NCBI GenBank assembly: GCA_934725085.1
Contig: CAKVAL010000023.1
Coordinates: 1 to 26,901, forward strand
Source: an uncultured Erysipelotrichaceae bacterium
GTDB taxonomy: Bacteria; Bacillota_I; Bacilli_A; Erysipelotrichales; Erysipelotrichaceae
Length of the DNA: 26,901 bases
Reading direction: 5' to 3'
Shown here: positions 7,744-15,587 of the stretch, one piece after another
Layout: each line of letters starts with the position of its first letter
How positions within the stretch are numbered: position 1 is the stretch's first letter
Program-made: the position numbers and the translations under genes
Notes under the pieces: generated by a model
The model's database searches: none
What the model saw: only the letters and a program-made list of their open reading frames with translations
What the model was told of the DNA's origin: nothing

Positions 7744-9070
7744 GTAGGTTAGGCGTAATCATATATGATTTGCCGTGTTTCTTGTATAGATAAGTAGATA
7801 CAAACATTGTAGTTAGTTCTGCAAGTGGCATTGTTAACCAAACACCAGTAACTCTCATGAATGTGGGCAGTACTAGGATATAAATAACTACAAGGATTAA
7901 TGATCTAAGTGTTGATACAATGGCTGATAATAGGCCGTTACCTAAGGCTGTGAAGTAGCCTGAGATAAAGACATTGAAGCCAATGAATAAGAATATTGGG
8001 TTAAATATCTTTAGGCCATACCATGTTATGTCAAATACATGTCCGTTTTCTACGAAGATATGGATGATGTCTTTGCCAAAGATGTATGAGATGGCAGTAA
8101 CAATTATTGCGGTAATAATAATGGTTATGAAGCTATATTTGGTTGTTCCATTTATTTTGTCATAGTCTTTAGATCCAATGTTATAGCTAACGATTGGTGC
8201 TGCACCTACTGCGATTCCCATGTAGAAGGAAATGAAGAAGTAGTAGATGTTCATGATTATGGTTACAGCTGCTACACCATCTTCTTGGAAATATTTAAAA
8301 ATTATAATATTGAATAAGAATGTAGTGATACCAGTTGATAGTTCTGTTAACATTTCACTACTTCCGTTGGCGCATGATTTAAGTAAAACATTCCAATCTA
8401 TCTTGGGTTTGGTGAATTTAATGTTGCTAAATTTAAGAAAATATACTAATCCTATAAGCATGCTTATTGAAATTGATGATAGGGTGCCAAAAGCTGCACC
8501 TATGGTTTCTAAATTGAATATGGCAACTAGTATATAATCGAATACCACATTTAAGATAAGTCCAATTGATGACATGATCATGCCAATGTCAGATCTGCCA
8601 TCGGTTCTTACAAGATATTCAAAGAATAGTTTAAAGGACATGGGTATGCTTCCTAAGAAAATTATTAGGGCATATGGTAGTACGTGTTCTAATAGTTTTT
8701 CACTACTTCCAAGGAAGATACAAATGGGTTTTAAAAATACGACACCAAAGATGGTGAATATAGTTGACAACAACAATAGTACGATGTTGATGAAGGTGAA
8801 GATTTCGTTGGCTTCTTGTTGTTTCTTTTGGCCAAGTTTTTCACCTATAATAGCTCCAGATCCTGTTGCTAACATGACGGATGTTCCAAAGATTATACAG
8901 GTTATTGGGATTACGATGTTGATGCCAGCTAGAGCATCTGAGCTAACGTATTTGGATACAAAGAAACCATCAATGGCAGTATAGAATGATAAGAATATCA
9001 TTGTTAGTACCGATGGTACTAGGTATTTTAGAAATTGAGGGTAGCTCATTTTATTTTCAAAACAGTTCAT
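7727..9070 (-). CDS. MATE family multidrug/Na+ efflux transporter
   Basis: 447 aa, about twelve hydrophobic helices in two homologous halves. It is an antiporter of the MATE/MOP fold expected in the cytoplasmic membrane. The N-terminal block FLKYLVPSVLTMIFLSFYTAIDGFFVSKYVSSDALAGINIVIP and GSGAIIGEKLG are family signatures; the second half repeats the theme with GIAVGAAPIVSYNIGSKDY. I chose the ATG at 9070 (MNCFENKM) because AGGAG sits 6 nt upstream; a TTG-initiated extension to 9157 would add 29 residues over promoter sequence. Substrate unknown. It is transcribed away from nrdD and has its own terminator. Confidence 0.9.
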   Translation of the reverse strand: MNCFENKMSYPQFLKYLVPSVLTMIFLSFYTAIDGFFVSKYVSSDALAGINIVIPITCIIFGTSVMLATGSGAIIGEKLGQKKQQEANEIFTFINIVLLLLSTIFTIFGVVFLKPICIFLGSSEKLLEHVLPYALIIFLGSIPMSFKLFFEYLVRTDGRSDIGMIMSSIGLILNVVFDYILVAIFNLETIGAAFGTLSSISISMLIGLVYFLKFSNIKFTKPKIDWNVLLKSCANGSSEMLTELSTGITTFLFNIIIFKYFQEDGVAAVTIIMNIYYFFISFYMGIAVGAAPIVSYNIGSKDYDKINGTTKYSFITIIITAIIVTAISYIFGKDIIHIFVENGHVFDITWYGLKIFNPIFLFIGFNVFISGYFTALGNGLLSAIVSTLRSLILVVIYILVLPTFMRVTGVWLTMPLAELTTMFVSTYLYKKHGKSYMITPNLQGAIN

Positions 9071-9096
9071 ATTTTCTCCTGATTTAACAATATCTA

Positions 9097-9127
9097 ATAC
9101 TAAACTATATAGTAAGTATATAGTCAA
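9097..9127 (-). promoter_or_regulatory. Possible MATE promoter with internal palindrome
   Basis: On the minus strand TTGACT (9122-9127) is 19 nt from TAGTAT (9097-9102); the spacer is longer than ideal. A 10-bp palindrome ACTATATAGT (9104-9113) lies between them. Confidence 0.3.
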
Positions 9128-9144
9128 GAAGTTTTTTAAAAAAT

Positions 9145-9157
9145 GTGTTGTCAACAC
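9145..9157. promoter_or_regulatory. Candidate operator upstream of the MATE gene
   Basis: GTGTTG-T-CAACAC is a perfect 6+1+6 palindrome, 75 bp upstream of the MATE start. A size and symmetry typical of a TetR/MarR-type operator. No regulator gene is adjacent. The remainder of 9071-9250 is AT-rich with nothing else recognisable. Confidence 0.35.
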
Positions 9158-9254
9158 CTAAAATGATGAAACTTTATTTAATGAAAATCCTATTCATAAT
9201 TTTGTTTACAATTTTATAAGTTAGCCTATCCTTTTATTGTTTCGGTCATTATAA

Positions 9255-9282
9255 TTGTAATGGTTGAACATTCAACTATAAT
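9255..9282 (+). promoter_or_regulatory. nrdD promoter (first class III RNR)
   Basis: TTGTAA (9255-9260) and TATAAT (9277-9282) with a 16-nt spacer. The spacer contains the palindrome described at 9263-9276. AGGAG at 9291-9295 precedes the ATG at 9305. Confidence 0.7.
9263..9276. promoter_or_regulatory. Putative MarR-type operator, site 1
   Basis: GTTGAACATTCAAC, symmetric at 12 of 14 positions, lies exactly between -35 and -10 of nrdD. It differs by one base from the perfect palindrome at 19432-19445 in front of the MarR-activase fusion. A bound protein here would block RNA polymerase. I saw no further full-length copy in the window. Confidence 0.7.
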
Positions 9283-9304
9283 CTAACTATAGGAGAAACA
9301 AATT

Positions 9305-11584
9305 ATGAATCAAATAAAAAAGCGTAAGGGCAATTTGGTAGCTTATGACCCTGAGAAGATAAGAGTAGCTATCACTAGTGCTAATCATGACATTAAGAAG
9401 AAGGCTTCTGATGCAGAAATTGAAGTAATCTTTGAGGCGACTAAAAATGAGGTTGAGGAGCTTTTAAATAATCATAATGTTTCTGTAGAGGAGATTAATG
9501 ATATCGTTGAAAGAGCGATGATGAAATATGATTGTTACGAGTTGGCTAAACAATTTATCGAATATCGTTATCGTCATAAATTAATTAGGGAATCAAATAC
9601 AACTGATGAATCTATTTTTGAATTGATTAATGGTAAGTCAGAGTATTGGAATGAAGAGAATTCAAATAAGAATGCAAGACTTGTTACTACACAACGTGAC
9701 TATATTGCGGGTATTGTGAATACTGATATTGCTAGAAGATTCTTACTACCTAAGGATGTGGTTAAGGCTCATGATGAGGGTATCATCCATGAACATGATA
9801 TGGATTATCTAGCGGATTTCGCAAGACATAATTGTGAGCTTATCAATCTTGAGGATATGCTTCAAAATGGCACAGTTTTAAATGGGGTAATGATTGAAAA
9901 GCCACATCGTTTTATTACAGCAAGTACTATTGCAACTCAAATCATGACTGCGGTTAGCGCTTCTAGTTATGGTGGTTTAACAGTTACTTTGACTCATTTA
10001 GCACCTTTTGTAAGATCTAGTTTCTATAGACATTACAAATTCTTTGTGAAGGAAGTGCTTGAACAAGAATTGAATGCGTTGATTAACGAAGATACAAGAA
10101 TGGATAGTGATGTTTATGCATCTATTCCTGCTGCCTTAGATTATGCGACTAAGCAAATTAAGAAGGAAGTTGAAGATGGTGTTCAAACTTTCAATTATCA
10201 AATTAATTCAATGTCTTCAACAAATGGTCAATCACCTTTCTGTTCAGTATTTATGTATCTAAATGAAACTGATGAATATAAAGACGAATTAGCTATGATT
10301 ATCGAGGAATTTTTGAAACAAAGAATTCAAGGCTTAAAGAATGAAAAGGGTATTTATGTTACCCAAGCTTTCCCTAAGCTTCTTTATGTCTTGGAAGAAG
10401 ATAATATTACCGAAGGTTCTAGATATTGGTATTTAACAGAATTGAGTGCTAAGTGTTCTGCTAAGCGTTTAGTTCCAGACTATGTTTCTGAGAAGATGAT
10501 GAAGAGTCTTAAGATTAATAAGTTTGGTGTAGGAGATTGTTATGGTCCAATGGGTTGTAGATCTTTCTTAACACCAGATAGAATCGAGGGTAATCCTGCG
10601 AATGCCTTAAATTATGATCCAAATAAGGGTAAGTATTGGGGTAGATTCAATATGGGCGTATGTACAGTTAACTTGTTTGATGCGGCTTTAAGTTCTAATC
10701 GTAATGAGGGTGAGTTCTGGAAATTATTAGATGATAGATGTGAATTATGTCATACAGGTTTGAAGGTTAGAATCAATAGATTAGCTAGTGCTACTAGTGA
10801 TGTGGCTCCAATATTGTGGCAACATGGTGCTTTGGCAAGACTACAACCTCATGAGAAGTTGGAAAAGTTAGTATATGGTGGTTATTCTACTGCTTCACTT
10901 GGTTATGCAGCTTTATATGAGTGCGTTAAGTATATGACAGGCTTGAATCTTACTGATAAAGAGGGCGAGGCTTTTGGTATGCGTGTCATGAATTTCTTGA
11001 ATGATAAGTGTGCTAATTGGAAGAAGGAAGAGAATATTGATTATTCGGTATATGGTACGCCTCTTGAGACTACTACTTATAAATTTGCAAAGATGGCTAA
11101 GAAGAAGTTTGGTGATGATGTGTTTGTAAAACTTGATGGTCATGATAGAGATTATGTGACTAATTCAAGTCATACTCCTGTTTTCCAAAATATTGATGCG
11201 TTTGATAAGTTGGATATTGATGGTAAGTTCCAAGAATTATCTCCAGGTGGTAATGTAATTTATATTGAGACACCTAATCTTCAAAATAATATCGAGGCAA
11301 TCTTAGAAGTAATCAAATATATGTATGATCATACTATGTATGGTGAATTAAATACTAAGTCTGATTATTGCATGAATTGTGGTTATGATGGCGAGATTAT
11401 GGTTGTTGAGGATGAAAAGACTCATAAGCTAGTTTGGGAATGTCCAAATTGTAAGAATCGTGATCAAAATAAGATGCAGGTAACAAGACGTACTTGTGGT
11501 TATCTAGGCTCTCATTATTGGAATCAAGGTAGAACTGATGAGATAAGATCTAGAGTATTGCATCTAGATAATGTATGTGAATAA
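9305..11584 (+). CDS. nrdD: Anaerobic ribonucleoside-triphosphate reductase NrdD (formate-type)
   Basis: 759 aa glycyl-radical enzyme that reduces ribonucleoside triphosphates to dNTPs without oxygen. Residues 1-95 form an ATP-cone allosteric domain (KKRKGNLVAYDPEKIRVAI). C177 in RHNCELINL and finger-loop C418 in CYGPMGCRSFL correspond to the substrate-site cysteines of T4/E. coli NrdD. The zinc site is C689-x2-C692 and C713-x2-C716. The glycyl radical residue is G732 in RRTCGYLG, the subtype that uses formate as reductant. Strong AGGAG ribosome site. Its matching activase (13571-14062) is not adjacent, because an ATPase gene and a terminator lie between. Its promoter carries the operator shared with the second RNR locus. 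Confidence 0.96.
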   Translation: MNQIKKRKGNLVAYDPEKIRVAITSANHDIKKKASDAEIEVIFEATKNEVEELLNNHNVSVEEINDIVERAMMKYDCYELAKQFIEYRYRHKLIRESNTTDESIFELINGKSEYWNEENSNKNARLVTTQRDYIAGIVNTDIARRFLLPKDVVKAHDEGIIHEHDMDYLADFARHNCELINLEDMLQNGTVLNGVMIEKPHRFITASTIATQIMTAVSASSYGGLTVTLTHLAPFVRSSFYRHYKFFVKEVLEQELNALINEDTRMDSDVYASIPAALDYATKQIKKEVEDGVQTFNYQINSMSSTNGQSPFCSVFMYLNETDEYKDELAMIIEEFLKQRIQGLKNEKGIYVTQAFPKLLYVLEEDNITEGSRYWYLTELSAKCSAKRLVPDYVSEKMMKSLKINKFGVGDCYGPMGCRSFLTPDRIEGNPANALNYDPNKGKYWGRFNMGVCTVNLFDAALSSNRNEGEFWKLLDDRCELCHTGLKVRINRLASATSDVAPILWQHGALARLQPHEKLEKLVYGGYSTASLGYAALYECVKYMTGLNLTDKEGEAFGMRVMNFLNDKCANWKKEENIDYSVYGTPLETTTYKFAKMAKKKFGDDVFVKLDGHDRDYVTNSSHTPVFQNIDAFDKLDIDGKFQELSPGGNVIYIETPNLQNNIEAILEVIKYMYDHTMYGELNTKSDYCMNCGYDGEIMVVEDEKTHKLVWECPNCKNRDQNKMQVTRRTCGYLGSHYWNQGRTDEIRSRVLHLDNVCE

Positions 11585-11594
11585 TTGAATGAAG

Positions 11595-11620
11595 TCGCTG
11601 GCTATGCTGGCGATTTTTTT
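11595..11620 (+). terminator. Terminator after nrdD
   Basis: An 8-bp stem (11595-11602 with 11606-11613, two G-T pairs) with a TAT loop is followed by T7 (11614-11620), 10 nt after the nrdD stop. It should largely uncouple nrdD from the downstream activase gene. Confidence 0.8.
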
Positions 11621-11630
11621 CTTATTGTCT

Positions 11631-11671
11631 TTATACCCCATAAATTCTATATAGGGTATAATGGGTATAAA
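11631..11671. repeat. TTATACCC / GGGTATAA repeat cluster over the ATPase -10
   Basis: TTATACCC (11631-11638) is inverted relative to GGGTATAA at 11654-11661, and the latter is repeated in direct orientation at 11663-11670 (9-bp period). The -10 TATAAT (11657-11662) is part of the first GGGTATAA. There is no -35 at the normal distance. A protein binding these repeats would directly control the promoter; the N-terminal domain of the encoded protein is a candidate, which is inference. Confidence 0.65.
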
Positions 11672-11684
11672 GGAAGGTAATGAT

Positions 11685-13469
11685 ATGGATATATTAAGAG
11701 AAATAGCAAATATTCAGGGGCAGATTAGTGATTTACCAATTGGTAATTTAGCTCGAAAGAGAAACAAGACAACTGGTAAAGATTATTATTATCTTCGTAT
11801 TTATATTAATGGTAAAAGATATGAGAAGTATGTAAGCGAAGAAGAACTTCCTAAATTGAGAGAAGAAATAGAATTACGTAAACAATTGGAAAAAACTTTA
11901 AAGGAATTGGAAAAACAAGTTAAGATAGCTAGCACTAATAATGTGTTTAATACCAACGTGATTACTGGTGAAGATCTAATAAATTTTAGTTTAGTTGTTA
12001 AAAACTTTAAAAAAAGAGAATGTTTCCAAAAATTAAATGATTATGTTTATAGTGATATACATGATAAAGTTTTAATATTGTATGGTTTAAGAAGAACGGG
12101 TAAAACTACATTGATTCGTCAAATACTTTTGGGTATGTCAAAATCTGATATCAGAAAAGCAGCCTTTATACAGGTTTCTGCTAATGATGATTTATATAAA
12201 ATAAACGATGACCTTAGATTATTAGAGAAAAATGGGTTTAAATATATATTTATAGATGAAGTAACATTGATGGAAGACTTTATTGATGGTGCGGCTTTGT
12301 TTTCGGATATTTATGCAAGTTGTGGTATGAAAATTGTGCTTTCTGGAACTGATTCTTTAGGTTTTGCCATCACAAAAAGTGAACAACTGTATGATAGATG
12401 TATTATGCTTCATACAACTTTTATTCCATATAGAGAATTTGAAAATGTATTAGGTATTAAAGGAATAGAAGAGTATATACAATATGGTGGCACAATGAGT
12501 ATGAGCGGTATCAATTACAATGATGCTTCAATATTTGCAAGTAGGGAAAGCACGAGCCAATATATTGATAGTTCTATCGCAAAGAATATCCAACATTCAC
12601 TTAAGTATTATGACAACGGTTCTCATTTTAGGAGATTATATGATTTATATGAAAAGAACGAATTGACAGGTGCAATTAATAGGATTATAGAGGATATAAA
12701 TCATGCATTTATTAAAGAAGTTTTAACGAGAAAATTTAAGTCTAATGATTTGTCTTTATCAGCAAGAAATCTTTTGACTGATAGAAACAATTCGATAAAT
12801 ATTTATTCTCATCTTGATAAAGAAATGGTTGTCGAAAGGATTAAGAATGCTTTGGAGATAATTGAAAAGAATGAACAAAAAGTCAAAATTGAAGATGATC
12901 ATTCTTTACAGATAAAAGAGTATCTTGAGATTTTGGATTTAATTGAATATATTGACGTTAGATATCTTCCACATAAAAACAGTAAGAATGAAATAATAGT
13001 TATTAAGCAGCCTGGGCTTAGATATTCTCAAGCAAAGTTTTTGGTGGAATCCTTAATGGAAGATGAAAGATTTAATGATTTATCTGCCATTGATAAGAAA
13101 TATATTATTGATAGAATCCTTAGTGAGATAAAGGGAAGAATGATGGAAGAAATTGTTCTTCTAGAGACTAAATTAGCTAAAAAGAATAAAGATGTATTTA
13201 AGCTTCAATTTGCGGTTGGCGAATTTGATATGGTTGTTCAAGATCCCGAAACATTATCTTGCGATATATATGAAATAAAATATAGTAAGGAACAAGTAAG
13301 TAATCAGTATCGTCATTTAATAGATGAGGAAAAATGCGGAATGACTGAACATAGATATGGAAAAATAAATGGCCGTTATGTGATTTATAGAGGTGATAAT
13401 TCTATTGTTGATAGTGTTTCCTACTTAAATGTTGAGGAATATTTAAAAGGATTGGGGAATAATATTTAG
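11685..13469 (+). CDS. DUF6788 + AAA_14 ATPase with PD-(D/E)XK-like tail
   Basis: 594 aa. The start at 11685 has AGGAAGG 7 nt upstream; an ATG at 11661 lies inside the -10 box. Residues 1-75 resemble DUF6788 (QISDLPIGNLARKR, YYYLRIYINGKRYEKYVSEEEL), then a charged helix likely to coil. The AAA_14 ATPase has Walker A GLRRTGKTT (134-142), Walker B with D191-E192 and a sensor LSGTDSLGF. The C-terminal part carries EFD515, D527-x2-E530-I-K532 (YEIKYSKE), the nuclease-like layout of DUF4143-type proteins. Function unknown; these ATPases are frequent accessory genes in anaerobes. It stands between nrdD and nrdG with its own promoter, and lysine is often AAA whereas neighbours favour AAG, both consistent with insertion into an older nrdD-nrdG pair. 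Confidence 0.75.
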   Translation: MDILREIANIQGQISDLPIGNLARKRNKTTGKDYYYLRIYINGKRYEKYVSEEELPKLREEIELRKQLEKTLKELEKQVKIASTNNVFNTNVITGEDLINFSLVVKNFKKRECFQKLNDYVYSDIHDKVLILYGLRRTGKTTLIRQILLGMSKSDIRKAAFIQVSANDDLYKINDDLRLLEKNGFKYIFIDEVTLMEDFIDGAALFSDIYASCGMKIVLSGTDSLGFAITKSEQLYDRCIMLHTTFIPYREFENVLGIKGIEEYIQYGGTMSMSGINYNDASIFASRESTSQYIDSSIAKNIQHSLKYYDNGSHFRRLYDLYEKNELTGAINRIIEDINHAFIKEVLTRKFKSNDLSLSARNLLTDRNNSINIYSHLDKEMVVERIKNALEIIEKNEQKVKIEDDHSLQIKEYLEILDLIEYIDVRYLPHKNSKNEIIVIKQPGLRYSQAKFLVESLMEDERFNDLSAIDKKYIIDRILSEIKGRMMEEIVLLETKLAKKNKDVFKLQFAVGEFDMVVQDPETLSCDIYEIKYSKEQVSNQYRHLIDEEKCGMTEHRYGKINGRYVIYRGDNSIVDSVSYLNVEEYLKGLGNNI

Positions 13470-13481
13470 GATCATTAAATA

Positions 13482-13511
13482 TGCACCCAAAAGTATATAG
13501 ATTTGGGTGCA
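13482..13511. terminator. 10-bp hairpin after the ATPase gene
   Basis: TGCACCCAAA (13482-13491) pairs perfectly with TTTGGGTGCA (13502-13511). No T-run follows on the plus strand, so termination would be weak; it may be a processing or regulatory stem before nrdG. Confidence 0.5.
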
Positions 13512-13570
13512 ATAAGACAGATCAGAAGTAATTTTTATTAAAAAGAATAATATTGGTCTAAAATGGATAT

Positions 13571-14062
13571 ATGAGATATGCACAAATAAGAAAAAAAGAT
13601 ATTGCGAATGGACCTGGCATCCGTGTAAGTTTATTTGTACAAGGATGTCATTTTCATTGTAAAAATTGTTTTAATAGTGATACTTGGGATTTTAATGGTG
13701 GTCAAGAATTTAAACAAGAAGATTTAGATAGATTATTAGAATATGGCAAAGATGTCCATGTCTGCGGTTTATCTGTTTTGGGTGGTGAACCATTGAATGA
13801 GAGAAATGTTGATGGTGTTGTAGAGGTTTGCAAGGCTTTTAGAGAAAAGCTTCCAGATAAGTCTATATGGCTTTGGAGTGGCTATACTTATGAAAACCTT
13901 AATGATAACCAACGAAGAGTACTAGATTATTTAGATGTCTTGGTTGATGGTCAATTTGTAGATGAACTAAAGGATTTTAGACTTAAGTATCGTGGTTCTA
14001 GTAATCAAAGAGTGATTGATGCAAAGAAAAGTAGTATTAATAATATAGTTTCAATGATATAA
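13571..14062 (+). CDS. nrdG: Anaerobic RNR activating protein NrdG (classical)
   Basis: 163 aa radical SAM activase, usual length about 155-175. It uses a [4Fe-4S] cluster and SAM to generate the glycyl radical on NrdD. The cluster cysteines are C26-x3-C30-x2-C33 (GCHFHCKNC), preceded by DIANGPGIRVSLFVQ, and the SAM-binding GGEPL is at 71-75. It matches the NrdG of formate-type NrdD and is therefore the natural partner of the gene at 9305. The start MRYAQIRKKDIANGPG is canonical, but no clear Shine-Dalgarno or promoter precedes it, so expression probably depends on read-through from the ATPase gene or on a weak promoter in 13512-13565. Confidence 0.93.
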   Translation: MRYAQIRKKDIANGPGIRVSLFVQGCHFHCKNCFNSDTWDFNGGQEFKQEDLDRLLEYGKDVHVCGLSVLGGEPLNERNVDGVVEVCKAFREKLPDKSIWLWSGYTYENLNDNQRRVLDYLDVLVDGQFVDELKDFRLKYRGSSNQRVIDAKKSSINNIVSMI

Positions 14063-14065
14063 CTC

Positions 14066-14177
14066 TTCAATAATGGAACATTTTGAGTATAATTATCTTT
14101 CAAAAATGGAATATTTTGCGTTTAGAAGGTCTTCAAAAATGGAAATTTTTTGATAAAAATAGTCTTCAATAATGGAA
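14066..14177 (+). repeat. Four direct repeats at exact 33-bp spacing
   Basis: The core TTCAAWAATGGAA begins at 14066, 14099, 14132 and 14165, always 33 bp apart (about three helical turns, so all copies face one side). Copies 1-3 continue as an A/T-rich NATTTTG-like arm; the remaining bases between cores vary. The array fills the whole space between nrdG and the -10 box of the next gene, and copy 4 covers the position of the missing -35. This looks like a phased protein-binding array or iteron set. Confidence 0.85.
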
Positions 14178-14193
14178 CTTGTGTATTTTAATG

Positions 14194-14211
14194 TATAATA
14201 AACATAAGGAG
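14194..14211 (+). promoter_or_regulatory. -10 box and ribosome site of the second ATPase gene
   Basis: TATAAT (14194-14199) and AAGGAG (14206-14211). No -35 consensus at 16-18 nt upstream; that position is occupied by the last 33-bp repeat. The ribosome site is 12 nt from the ATG at 14224 and also faces a minimal ATG-GGC-TAA frame at 14214. Confidence 0.55.
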
Positions 14212-14223
14212 AAATGGGCTAAA

Positions 14224-15567
14224 ATGAAGATTTTTAAGAGAAAAGCTTATCAATCATTATTGGAGTGGAAAAATGAGTATTCAAATAACTATGCTTGTTT
14301 ATTAGAAGGGGCAAGAAGAGCTGGTAAGTCAACACTTGCGGAGGAATTCGCGAAGAATGAGTTTAAGTCTTATATTAGAGTAGATTTTTCAGATATTACT
14401 CAAGAGATGTTGGAGATATTTGATGATATTGCGAATTTAAACTATTTTTTCTTGCGTCTACAGACAATGACTAATGTTACTTTATATGAAAAAGAGTCGG
14501 TTATTATTTTTGATGAAATCCAGCTTTGCCCAAAAGTACGTCAAGCTATTAAGCATTTAGTTAAAGATGGTCGTTATTTTTATATTGAAACAGGTTCGTT
14601 ATTGTCAATTAAACAAAATGTTCAAAATATAGTCATTCCTTCTGAGGAACATAAGATTTCTATTCATCCATTGGACTATGAGGAATTCTTGTGGGCTACT
14701 GGTGAAAATTGTGAGCTTCTTAAACAAGTGGCTAAGAAGAAGATCCCCTTGGGCGATGGTGTCAATAGAAGATTGATGAAAAGTTTCAGACTATATATAG
14801 CTGTTGGTGGCATGCCTCAAGCAGTCAATGAATATATTGATACTAATAATCTTGAAAGAGTTGATAAGGTTAAGAGTAAGATTTTATCTTTATATAATGA
14901 TGACTTGTTTAAGATAGATATTTCAGGTAAAACAAGTGCTATGTTTGATGCGATTCCAAGCCAATTAGCTCTTCAAAAGAAATATTTTTCTATTTCGATG
15001 GCTACTAAAAAGAAGAAGACTAGTAAGGATGAGGAAAGATTTTTTAACTTACTTAATTCGAAGACAGTTATTCCTGTGTTTAATGTCACACAACCTTGTT
15101 TTGAATTAGCTCAGGCTAAACAATTGGATAAGTTTAAACTTTATTACTCTGATGTGGGCTTGTTTGTAACTAAATTGTTTAATAATGGCAAGGGTGTAGA
15201 AAATGATATCTACAACAAATTGTTAAGTGATAGAATTGATGCGAATTTAGGTTATTTATATGAGAATGCGATTGCTCAGATATTGACCGCAAATAACTTA
15301 GATTTCTATTATTATACTTGGAAGGATGATAATGATCCTCATATTAAGGAAATAGATTTCTTATTGGCTTCACACAAAAAGGTGATTCCTATTGAGGTTA
15401 AATCGGCTTATAGGAATAATCATAGGTCATTGGATGTTTTTGTGAATAAATATTCTAAGCTTGTTGGTAGACGTATTCTTGTTTCGCAAAAGGATTTTAG
15501 TAATGAAGAGATTTTGGAATTAATTCCGTTTTATGCTTTTCCTTTTGTTGCGTCTAATGAATTTTAA
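14224..15567 (+). CDS. AAA_14 / DUF4143 ATPase
   Basis: 447 aa. N-terminal AAA_14 domain: Walker A GARRAGKST (29-37), Walker B FDEIQ (D97-E98), sensor ETGSLLSIK. C-terminal DUF4143-like domain ends in a PD-(D/E)XK-like pattern, E376-I-D378 then E391-V-K393 (PIEVKSAYR). Length is typical for this family. I reject the longer frame from 14179 because it would run through the -10 box. The biochemical role of this family is not established; the fold suggests ATP-driven DNA binding or cleavage. The phased repeats immediately upstream are a plausible autoregulatory target. It differs in N-terminus from the ATPase at 11685, so the two are relatives, not a recent duplication. Confidence 0.85.
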   Translation: MKIFKRKAYQSLLEWKNEYSNNYACLLEGARRAGKSTLAEEFAKNEFKSYIRVDFSDITQEMLEIFDDIANLNYFFLRLQTMTNVTLYEKESVIIFDEIQLCPKVRQAIKHLVKDGRYFYIETGSLLSIKQNVQNIVIPSEEHKISIHPLDYEEFLWATGENCELLKQVAKKKIPLGDGVNRRLMKSFRLYIAVGGMPQAVNEYIDTNNLERVDKVKSKILSLYNDDLFKIDISGKTSAMFDAIPSQLALQKKYFSISMATKKKKTSKDEERFFNLLNSKTVIPVFNVTQPCFELAQAKQLDKFKLYYSDVGLFVTKLFNNGKGVENDIYNKLLSDRIDANLGYLYENAIAQILTANNLDFYYYTWKDDNDPHIKEIDFLLASHKKVIPIEVKSAYRNNHRSLDVFVNKYSKLVGRRILVSQKDFSNEEILELIPFYAFPFVASNEF

Positions 15568-15587
15568 AAGTGTGTTAGAATTGTGCT

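Noticed and set aside
9104..9123. ACTATATAGT and nearby TATATAGT as NrdR boxes
   Set aside because: The palindrome is two bases shorter than the known NrdR box core, and it lies near the MATE promoter rather than that of nrdD.
14066..14197. 33-bp-spaced repeats as a CRISPR array
   Set aside because: The conserved core is only about 13 bp, the intervening bases are partly similar and A/T-rich, there are four copies and no cas gene; a binding array fits better.
14179..14223. Upstream extension of the DUF4143 ATPase frame
   Set aside because: It contains the TATAAT box and the ribosome site of the gene.
11585..15567. Insertion sequence or transposon carrying the ATPases
   Set aside because: No transposase, no shared terminal inverted repeats and no clear target-site duplication were found around either ATPase gene.
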